Assembly (NCBI GenBank): GCA_009746045.1
Contig: RPFO01000138.1
Span: 973,259-1,037,258, forward strand
Reading direction: 5' to 3'
From: Mesostigma viride
Taxonomy: Eukaryota; Streptophyta; Mesostigmatophyceae; Mesostigmatales; Mesostigmataceae
DNA length: 64,000 bases
Below the pieces are notes generated by a model. It saw only the letters and a list, made by a program, of their open reading frames with translations, was not told the origin of the DNA and made no database searches. Below, one piece after another: positions 23,070 to 30,553 of this stretch (position 1 is its first letter; each line of letters begins with the position of its first letter). Position numbers and translations under genes: made by a program.

Positions 23070-25705
23070 TCGTCTTTAGCGCGACATTTGAGGAGCACCT
23101 GGCGCACTTGGAGCAGGTTCGCTTGGCTCTCGAGGAGCATAATATGCGGCTGCACCCTGAGAAGTGCAAGTTCGCCCAGCGGACCCTCTCATTCCTTGGT
23201 CATCAGATTGTGCCGGGTGGCCGGACGCCTGATGCCGCCAAGGTCGAATCCATTGTGCAGGCCGCCGTACCCACGGATGTCTCAGGGGTGCGGGCGTATT
23301 TGGGTTTGGCTGGCTATTACCGAGGTTACATTGAGAACTTCAGCAGCAAGGTGAAGCCCTTGACCGAGTTACTCAAGAAGGGGTGCGTGTGGGCGTGGGG
23401 TCCCGCACAGCAACGCGCCATCGAGACAATCAAGCAGGAGCTCACGTCGGCCCCGATTCTGCGCGCCCCTGACTATGCTTTGCCGTTTGTGTTATATACC
23501 GACTGGTCCAAGGTAGGACTGGGTGCGGTCTTGGCGCAAAAGGATGGTGATGGGCGCGAGCACGTTATTGCTTATGCTAGTCGCAGCAACAACCCAGCGG
23601 AGAGCCGGTATTCTTCCTATGAGGGGGAGGCACTGGCTGTGGTGTGGGCCATCAAGCACTTTCGCCCGTATTTAGTTGGGCGCGTGTTTACTCTGGTGAC
23701 AGACCACCAGCCGCTTCAGTGGCTAATGACCAACACCAACCTGACGGGTAAGCTCGCCCGATGGGCCATGATTATCCAGGAGTACCACATGACCATTGTG
23801 CATCGGGCCGGCAAGGACCATGTCAACGCCGATGTGCTATCCCGATACGCCATGCCTACCACTGTTGACCACACTGGAGCCCGGGCCATGGGTGCCGAGG
23901 GCTCGTCGGGTTCTGTGGTCTTTGTGAACGCTGCTGGGTATGCGGCCGACGATGAGGAGGAGGCGTGGTGGCGCAGTGTCGAGTACTCTGTGGCGGACTT
24001 CGGCATCAGCGACGACCCGGTGCGGCCGTCGCCATTCACGCCATCCAAAGCTGTGTGCGCTATGGAAGAGGGTAGGTCTCTGTCCTTTGACATTGATCCT
24101 TCTCTGCAGCAGCTGATCGCTGTGCAGGCTCTCTTAGCGCGTAGCTCTCTTGCTGATTGCTACACCGCTGATATCTGGCTAGATGGTCGAGTTTTGGAGC
24201 AAGTGCAGGGTGCTGTCTTGACTCCTACTCCAGTCGATTGGACTCCTGCTCAGAAGGCGACGGAGTTGAACAGGGTGCAGCACAGGGCTGCAACCTATGG
24301 TTGGGAAGATGGGGTTTTGTACAAGCTGTTGGGCAAGCGTAGGGTGGTCGTCCCACCGCCTGACAAGCGCGTTGCTATAGTGCAGGCGTACCACGAGCGG
24401 TATGGTCACTTGGGTGGCAATCGCACGCTCAGCCTCGTACGGACCAGCTATTGGTGGAATAACATGCGACACACAGTGGCCCAGGTAGTGGCCAGCTGTG
24501 TCCCGTGTGCTCGAACCAAGGCTAACTTTAGCGCAGATCATGGTGCCAAGGAGCTGATGTCGCTTCCCATCAAGGGCTTGTTTTATCGCTGGCACGTCGA
24601 TCTGTGCGGGCCGTTTCAGGAGAGCCCTGACGGCAACCTCTATGTCATGGTATGCGTGGAGAGCTTTAGCAAATGGGTTGAGTTGATCCCCATTGCTGAC
24701 AAGCATGCCGCTACCACAGCGAAGCATTTTGCAGACATCATCACCAGGTTTGGGGCTCCCGCGGAGGTAGTCACGGACCAGGGTGGTGAGTTCAGGGGTG
24801 AGTTCCAGGAGTTGCTGGATGGATGTCTTATTGATCACCGTCGCACTTCTCGGGAGCATCCTCAGGCCAATGGTTTGGCTGAGAGATTGGTGCAGACCGT
24901 CAAGCAGGCGCTGCGCAAGTGGAGCCTGCAGGTGCCGGAGTCGGCCAGGTGGGATCGCGAGTTGGCATGGATTGCCATGGGTTATCGCATGTCTCCCCAG
25001 GAGTCTCTCGCTACCTTCTCCCCGTATTTCCTTCTGTTCGGGCGTAATCCTCTTTTGCCTACGGAGGCACAGGTTGCGCACCCCGAACCCATGGCCTTCG
25101 ACAACGCTCAGCAATTTTTGGTTGAGGTGCTGGCCAGGGCAGAGACTTTTAAGAAGGTCATGCCCATCGCGATGAACAACTTGTTCATTGCTCAGCACAG
25201 GGACTCCCTGCGTTACGCTCAGCGCCGGGGGGGCGCATACATGGCTCGCCAGCTGCGGTTTAGGCCAGGGCAGTATGTTTTCCTGCGCACTCAGCTGAAG
25301 CACACTTTGGATGTGGAGGCGGGGCCCACCATTTTGCGCATTGTGGCTATCAAACCATCGGGAGTGGCAATTTTGGAGGGCGCCGACGGGAGCCGTACGA
25401 CAGACAACCTCAGCAATCTCAGTCCCTGCTCACTGCCCAATTTGGTCCACGACCTCCAACCGCACACATCTCGCCGAGTCAAGGACGCCCAGTGTCAGGT
25501 TTGTCACCGGGTCGATCAGGCGGAGTCCATGTTATTGTGTGATCAGTGTAACTGTGGTTGGCACATGCAGTGCTTGCAGCCCGTGGTCACCAGCATTCCG
25601 GAGGGGGATTGGTTTTGTCCAGTGTGCACCGCTGCGCAGTTTACCTCCCGCAGCTTGACTGCGGTCACCGCTGCCCTTGTCTTGGTACGATCGCTGTCTT
25701 CGTGA
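22952..25705 (+). CDS. RT (C-terminal half) - RNase H - integrase - PHD finger, copy 1
   Basis: This is the downstream piece of the same polyprotein. It starts at the RT block YEWVRMPFGHRNASAVFQ, followed by the catalytic YIDDVIVF (about residues 36-43) and FLGHQIVPGG. RNase H follows with LYTDWSKVGLGAVLAQ, EGEALAVVWAIKHF and TDHQPLQWL. The integrase has an HHCC zinc domain (HERYGHLGGNRT .. CVPCARTK), a DDE core (HVDLCGPF, TDQGGEFRGEF, HPQANGLAERLVQTVKQAL) and the GPY-like region PGQYVFLRTQLKH. The C-terminal ~55 residues form a PHD finger: C-x2-C, C-x2-C, H-x2-C, C-x2-C ending WFCPVC. A chromodomain is the usual C-terminal reader in chromoviruses; here it is a PHD. It stops at 25703-25705, 15 bases before the purine tract. 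Confidence 0.92.
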   Translation: MYEWVRMPFGHRNASAVFQRAMDKVLAGLPFAACYIDDVIVFSATFEEHLAHLEQVRLALEEHNMRLHPEKCKFAQRTLSFLGHQIVPGGRTPDAAKVESIVQAAVPTDVSGVRAYLGLAGYYRGYIENFSSKVKPLTELLKKGCVWAWGPAQQRAIETIKQELTSAPILRAPDYALPFVLYTDWSKVGLGAVLAQKDGDGREHVIAYASRSNNPAESRYSSYEGEALAVVWAIKHFRPYLVGRVFTLVTDHQPLQWLMTNTNLTGKLARWAMIIQEYHMTIVHRAGKDHVNADVLSRYAMPTTVDHTGARAMGAEGSSGSVVFVNAAGYAADDEEEAWWRSVEYSVADFGISDDPVRPSPFTPSKAVCAMEEGRSLSFDIDPSLQQLIAVQALLARSSLADCYTADIWLDGRVLEQVQGAVLTPTPVDWTPAQKATELNRVQHRAATYGWEDGVLYKLLGKRRVVVPPPDKRVAIVQAYHERYGHLGGNRTLSLVRTSYWWNNMRHTVAQVVASCVPCARTKANFSADHGAKELMSLPIKGLFYRWHVDLCGPFQESPDGNLYVMVCVESFSKWVELIPIADKHAATTAKHFADIITRFGAPAEVVTDQGGEFRGEFQELLDGCLIDHRRTSREHPQANGLAERLVQTVKQALRKWSLQVPESARWDRELAWIAMGYRMSPQESLATFSPYFLLFGRNPLLPTEAQVAHPEPMAFDNAQQFLVEVLARAETFKKVMPIAMNNLFIAQHRDSLRYAQRRGGAYMARQLRFRPGQYVFLRTQLKHTLDVEAGPTILRIVAIKPSGVAILEGADGSRTTDNLSNLSPCSLPNLVHDLQPHTSRRVKDAQCQVCHRVDQAESMLLCDQCNCGWHMQCLQPVVTSIPEGDWFCPVCTAAQFTSRSLTAVTAALVLVRSLSS

Positions 25706-25732
25706 TGGGGCCGGTCGCCAGCGAGGGGGGGA

Positions 25733-25874
25733 ATCATGGGACAGGTCCTCGCCCACCCCACAGGGCATGCAGTTAAGGCAGGCACATCAGCTCAGCTCAT
25801 TTGGGTTTTACCAAATTAAGCTGAGTGGCCAGCCGCCATGGTGGCGCCGGAGATTGTGGCACGCAGACGCGACA
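25733..25874 (+). repeat. Short repeat S1
   Basis: 142 bp starting ATCATGGGACAGG right after the purine tract GCGAGGGGGGGA and ending GCGACA. The same sequence returns at 27013-27154 and, in the second copy, at 36065-36206 and 37344-37485. Confidence 0.88.
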
Positions 25875-25876
25875 GC

Positions 25877-27012
25877 TGTCACGGACGCGCGCTATGTCAT
25901 CCGGGCGCCCACTATGCACAAGACCGGTGACGTGCGCAAGGAATTTGTCTTCTACGCATTTTCGACAAAGGCTAGTGACCGGGGGGGACACTAGCACTTG
26001 CAGCATAAGAGCGGACGAAAGTGTACGTGCACGCGCGCCGGGCCAGGCACAGCTGGGCGCGCAGCACTGACTTGAGCGGACGGCAGCACAAGTGTGCAGC
26101 GTCGAGAGGATCATACGCGTGTTAGTGGACAGCTGGAGCTGAAGCTGGACTGCTGGACTTCAACAGCGCCGAGGCTATTGACAGGCCAGGTGTCTTTGTG
26201 GTGTAGAATAGCGGGTCAACGTTATGAGGACTGGACAGAAAATGGAAAAGGACAATTTGCGGTGCGGAGCCAGATCGCTGGAATGAATGCGAAATCGCTG
26301 GCAGCCCTAAAAAGGGATTTCTTCTAGAAAGGAACGATTAGACGCAATGTTTGCTGGGCCACTCACACGCAAGGTGTGAGCGTGCAGATTGTCTGAAGGA
26401 TATTATGCTTCGACCTTGCTGGACGTGACTCAATGTCGGACATTCCCAGGGACAGAAATGCCGGAGCCTCTAGGAGATGAGATCGGCAACAGGGTAGCAA
26501 TTTAGATTTGTCGGGATGCCTTCCTGCTTTTGTTGGCATGTGTGGTAGAAAGCCAGGACGGCAACTGGAATGCGGTTTCTATTCGCATGGTTCAGGCAGC
26601 AAGATAGTTTTGGCATTCCTGGCTGGACTGACAAGTGTGGCGTGTGTCATGCGTGTGGCATGACGAATGGTTTGGTTCATAGTCGAAGAGGACTCTCACG
26701 CAGCGTGTAGTCTCTTCGAGTCTCTCGTTAGTGGCCTTCGTGTTTCTCCCTTTCCTTGGGAGCAAGGCCGGTAGCATGTCATGGAGCGCTGCCTAACTGC
26801 GGGCTCGTGAGCATGGAGTGCATCGATATTGAGACTATCAACGTGTTGTAATTGTATTAACTTTCTCAATAAATCCGCATGTGCGGCTTCATCATCAGAC
26901 TGTGCAAAGTGTGTGTTTTGAAAGCATTATTCTATAGCAGGGGAGGCAATAAGGTGGTTATCAGGCACGAGGGACAGTTCCTTGTCCTCGGCTGAGAGCC
27001 CTCCTTTCTTTA
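25877..27012 (+). repeat. Long repeat L2
   Basis: Near-perfect copy of 16428-17564. It is joined to S1 through GC, making the perfect palindrome GACAGCTGTC at 25871-25880. At its right end it passes directly into S2. Confidence 0.9.
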
Positions 27013-27154
27013 ATCATGGGACAGGTCCTCGCCCACCCCACAGGGCATGCAGTTAAGGCAGGCACATCAGCTCAGCTCATTTGGGTTTTACCAAATTAAG
27101 CTGAGTGGCCAGCCGCCATGGTGGCGCCGGAGATTGTGGCACGCAGACGCGACA
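27013..27154 (+). repeat. Short repeat S2 (right terminus)
   Basis: Second copy of the 142-bp short repeat. It ends GACA and is followed by the target duplication GAGC and then by ORF1-element sequence homologous to 55740-55800. Confidence 0.88.
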
Positions 27155-27269
27155 GAGCGACTGCGCTTAGGTTCAGGCGATGCAGATGCGAGGCGAGCCC
27201 GGGAGGCTGGGCGAGCACCAGTGCACTACACCGGGAAGGGGTCTGTGACATTTTGTGATATTTTTTATC
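27155..27269 (-). mobile_element. ORF1-element 5' fragment plus the start of the TIR element
   Basis: 27155-27228 matches the N-terminal ORF1 coding part seen at about 55735-55800 (shared GGTTCAGGCGATGCAGAT versus GGGTCAGGCGATGCAGAT). From 27229 the CACCGGGAAGGGGTC terminus of the TA-flanked TIR element begins, cut by the N gap. Confidence 0.75.
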
Positions 27270-27393
27270 NNNNNNNNNNNNNNNNNNNNNNNNNNNNNNN
27301 NNNNNNNNNNNNNNNNNNNNNNNNNNNNNNNNNNNNNNNNNNNNNNNNNNNNNNNNNNNNNNNNNNNNNNNNNNNNNNNNNNNNNNNNNNNNN
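27270..27393. other. Assembly gap (124 N)
   Basis: A run of N. The bases on its left (start of the TIR element) and right (middle of a long repeat) are not contiguous in any other copy here, so its true length and content are unknown. Confidence 1.
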
Positions 27394-28165
27394 TTGTCGG
27401 GATGCCTTCCTGCTTTTGTTGGCATGTGTGGTAGAAAGCCAGGACGGCAACTGGAATGCGGTTTCTATTCGCATGGTTCAGGCAGCAAGATAGTTTTGGC
27501 ATTCCTGGCTGGACTGACAAGTGTGGCGTGTGTCATGCGTGTGGCATGACGAATGGTTTGGTTCATAGTCGAAGAGGACTCTCACGCAGCGTGTAGTCTC
27601 TTCGAGTCTCTCGTTAGTGGCCTTCGTGTTTCTCCCTTTCCTTGGGAGCAAGGCCGGTAGCATGTCATGGAGCGCTGCCTAACTGCGGGCTCGTGAGCAT
27701 GGAGTGCATCGATATTGAGACTATCAACGTGTTGTAATTGTATTAACTTTCTCAATAAACTCCGCATGTGCGGCTTCATCATCAGACTGTGCAAAGTGTG
27801 TGTTGAAAGCATTATTCTATAGCAGGGGAGGCAATAAGGTGGTTATCAGGCACGAGGGACAGTTCCTTGTCCTCGGCTGAGAGCCCTCCTTTCTTTACTC
27901 GAAGAGACTACCCGGTAGTCTGCTTCCTTCTGTTCGAAGCCAAGACGTTGGCTTTAGTGTTTAGCAACCATCAGCAGTACAGGGAACGGCCTGGCTGACA
28001 GTTTGTAAAGGAAGTGTCTTGAGACAGATTTTAAGAAAATAGAACTAGCCAGAATTTGCTGGCTCTTGTCTTTTTCTGGCAGGCTAGTCGAGTCGTTATC
28101 CTTGACACCTGTTATAAAGCCTTTGGTTGTTGCTTCTTCTCAGCGAAACCTAGGCTTGTTGGTTC

Positions 28166-30553
28166 TTGTTTTGCCCATCGGTCAGCTGGTGCATGCCACT
28201 GACGCGAGCGCAGACTCGAGCCATGGCAGATGCAAATAGAGCAGATGCCGACACGTCCGCTCCGGGGTCGAATGGCGGGATTCCTCCCGCCGTACCCGCA
28301 GTGGGTGAGAGTCGCGACCAAGAAGCGCCGCTGAGTATGGTGGCGCTGTTCGCGCAGATGCAAGCGCAGATGCAGCAACAGTCGCAACAGTTGCAGCAGC
28401 AATTGGCGCTGCAGATGCGGGAAGTGACCGACAGATTGGTGGCCGTAGAGGGTCGTCATCTGCAGTCCACACCATGGGACGGGCAGGCATCGATGCCGGG
28501 CCCCAGTGGTGTTGCCGCGGAGCCGAGGGAGCGGGACCAGCCGCCAACCTCAGGTAATGCGGCGGGAAGGGCTTCGATGGAACCGGGGGTTTTGGCTGGG
28601 TCGCTAACCCAACACGACTTGCTTGGTGAGGCGGATGGTCAGCCACGGGGCGAGTATACGCTGGCGCCCAGGCGCCTGCCTTTCGATCAAGCGCGAGACG
28701 GATTGCACGAGGAGAACGGGGCAGGGCTGGCGCGCGCGATGGACCCACACAGGGGTGCACCAGGACGCATGCTGCCAGGCGGGGCCTCAATTCCGTTTGG
28801 GCGAGGCGGTGGGGCGCTGACCGGCGGGTCGACTGCACGGTGGTCAAGTGTGCCAATCGGGCGCATTCCGCCCATGGAGGACATAACCACGCCGCTGGCT
28901 TTCCGAGTACGGGAGGCAGCACGACCAAGCACGCTGGCGCAGGGACGCGCAGCTCAGCGACCGCCGGAGGATGCCGATGGGGTGCAGTACCCGCAAAGGG
29001 TGCGCCTCATACCGGAAGGCGCGAAGATGCCCACCCTACCACGGGTGGACATGCGCGAGAAGTTCTCCACAACCGGCAATCTGGCCACGCTGGCGCAGGC
29101 CTACAACGCGTACAAGTCATGGATTGATCTGCAATACATGACTACGCAAGGCGCTGTAATGCATGAGTTTGTGATGAACAACATGCATTTTTTCTTTCAC
29201 GGCCTTACGCTGAGGCGAGTGGCTAGGCTGGTGGAGCAGTGGAGAGAGGTCTCGCTGTACACGCGTCACACGGACGTGTGGTTCGGCTTCGACGGGCGTG
29301 GCCAGCCCGACTATGACAACATCATGTATGGTGTCGACCCTGCCGAGGAACTGTGGGGCCTCCTTCGCCAGGAATACCCGGTGGAGACCATCAAGGCAGA
29401 GCGTGAGTGGCGCAGTTTCAAGATAGCCGAGGGTGAAACCCCGGAGCAATCTTACGAGCGCCTCATGGAGTTCGCCGGCGAAGTGGAGGACTGGTCCGAA
29501 AAGCTGGCGTGTCAGAAATGGCTGCAAGCGCTAGGCTCCAAGGAGATGGAGCTGCCCACGCCGCCCAACGGCCAGCCGTGGCGATTGCGGTCACTGTGCA
29601 TTGAGGTCAGGGCCATGATGCGACGACACGCGCAAGGCCGGATCTCGGTAAGCACGGTGGTGGCCGAGCTGCAGGCCAAGGTCGACGCGCTGACCAAGGC
29701 CAAGTCGGGTGAGTCGTCTGCCACAAGACAAGCGCGCCCGCAAGGCGGCCACGGTGCTAGCAGGAACCAAGGGGGGTCTCGCAACGCCTCATCGCATGAT
29801 GCAACCCAGGGTAACGCCGCTGGCGGCAACAAAGACGCTGCCGCCCCGACGCGAGCTGGGGGGGGCACGTCCTCACAGACGGGTACTAGGACGGATGCGC
29901 GCAAATCGGGCTGCTTCCTTTGCGACAAGGATGGGCACCTTAGTCGCGAGTGTCCAAGCCGCTGCACGAAGCCGCATGGGGCAGACACGAAGTGGCACCT
30001 GATGAACAAGTGTCCAGCCGCGGGCATCAAGACGGTCCACTTCGCCGAGATGGCGGGCAAGACCGACTCGATGGAAGCCCAGGTGGCTGCCATCAAGCAT
30101 GGTGAGGAGGCGACGGCGCCCCCAACCAATTCGAGACGGTGTACCGGGAGGACCCATTCTGGGCGCCCATGCCGGGTGACGTCGAGATCAACGCTGCGGA
30201 GGCTACCAAAGGCAAGCAGGCACGCAGCCCGCTTTCTTTTCAGCAGGCACCCATGTTGCCTGCCGGGCAGTTGCCCGCGTCCTTTTCCATGCCGCTGGCT
30301 GGGGTGCAATCTGCTTTTGAGCATGCGAACCCTGCTGGGCTGGAGCAGCGTAGGCGATTGGCGCCTGTGTACCCAATGCCGTTCATTGTGGACGTACCCA
30401 TGTTTTCAGCACGGCAGGTGGTCGACACCTTCGGGCAGAAGGGGGTTGAGTGGCTGGGGTCGGTTGTGTCCGAGATCCAGTTGTTCGCAGATGGGCATGA
30501 TGTGCGCACCTTGCGCAATTCTGAGTCCGTCACCTACGGGCGCCAGCCGGTAG
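28166..30553 (+). CDS. Gag with CCHC knuckle running into Pol, copy 2
   Basis: Same Gag as copy 1, but with the eighth G at 29858-29865, so the frame runs on through the CCHC knuckle CFLCDKDGHLSREC (29911-29952) and the region HFAEMAGKTDSMEAQVAAIK. It is lost at the C-run 30119-30123 (five C, six in copy 1). This shows that Gag and Pol share one frame. The last ~140 residues are out of frame and meaningless. Confidence 0.85.
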   Translation: MFCPSVSWCMPLTRAQTRAMADANRADADTSAPGSNGGIPPAVPAVGESRDQEAPLSMVALFAQMQAQMQQQSQQLQQQLALQMREVTDRLVAVEGRHLQSTPWDGQASMPGPSGVAAEPRERDQPPTSGNAAGRASMEPGVLAGSLTQHDLLGEADGQPRGEYTLAPRRLPFDQARDGLHEENGAGLARAMDPHRGAPGRMLPGGASIPFGRGGGALTGGSTARWSSVPIGRIPPMEDITTPLAFRVREAARPSTLAQGRAAQRPPEDADGVQYPQRVRLIPEGAKMPTLPRVDMREKFSTTGNLATLAQAYNAYKSWIDLQYMTTQGAVMHEFVMNNMHFFFHGLTLRRVARLVEQWREVSLYTRHTDVWFGFDGRGQPDYDNIMYGVDPAEELWGLLRQEYPVETIKAEREWRSFKIAEGETPEQSYERLMEFAGEVEDWSEKLACQKWLQALGSKEMELPTPPNGQPWRLRSLCIEVRAMMRRHAQGRISVSTVVAELQAKVDALTKAKSGESSATRQARPQGGHGASRNQGGSRNASSHDATQGNAAGGNKDAAAPTRAGGGTSSQTGTRTDARKSGCFLCDKDGHLSRECPSRCTKPHGADTKWHLMNKCPAAGIKTVHFAEMAGKTDSMEAQVAAIKHGEEATAPPTNSRRCTGRTHSGRPCRVTSRSTLRRLPKASRHAARFLFSRHPCCLPGSCPRPFPCRWLGCNLLLSMRTLLGWSSVGDWRLCTQCRSLWTYPCFQHGRWSTPSGRRGLSGWGRLCPRSSCSQMGMMCAPCAILSPSPTGASR

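Larger units (their letters stand above)
16428..27154 (+). mobile_element. Ty3/gypsy-like retrotransposon with DNA methyltransferase and PHD finger, copy 1
   Basis: A 10.7-kb element inserted in the ORF1 gene of a non-LTR element. Layout: long repeat L1 (16428-17564), Gag-Pol polyprotein region (17833-25705), purine tract (25721-25733), short repeat S1 (25733-25874), spacer GC, long repeat L2 (25877-27012), short repeat S2 (27013-27154). Ends are TGTC and GACA with GAGC on both sides. The polyprotein order is Gag, CCHC, aspartic protease, C5 DNA methyltransferase, RT (YIDD), RNase H, integrase with HHCC and DDE, PHD. It is interrupted by a frame break at 19525-19531 and another at 22939-22944, both in G-runs, so the element may be intact in reality. 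The repeat order L-coding-S-L-S does not fit normal LTRs. Confidence 0.9.

Noticed and set aside
24179-25303. 374-codon minus-strand frame opposite the integrase (repeated at 34512-35636)
   Set aside because: It lacks motifs, and the plus strand carries unmistakable integrase signatures; it is an antisense shadow.
16428-27154. Ordinary LTR pair of the form S+L at both ends
   Set aside because: The left terminus lacks S and an extra S follows the right L; the TG..CA ends and GAGC duplication fit L-start and S-end instead. The purine tract before S still leaves this partly open, so it is discussed as an alternative in the findings.
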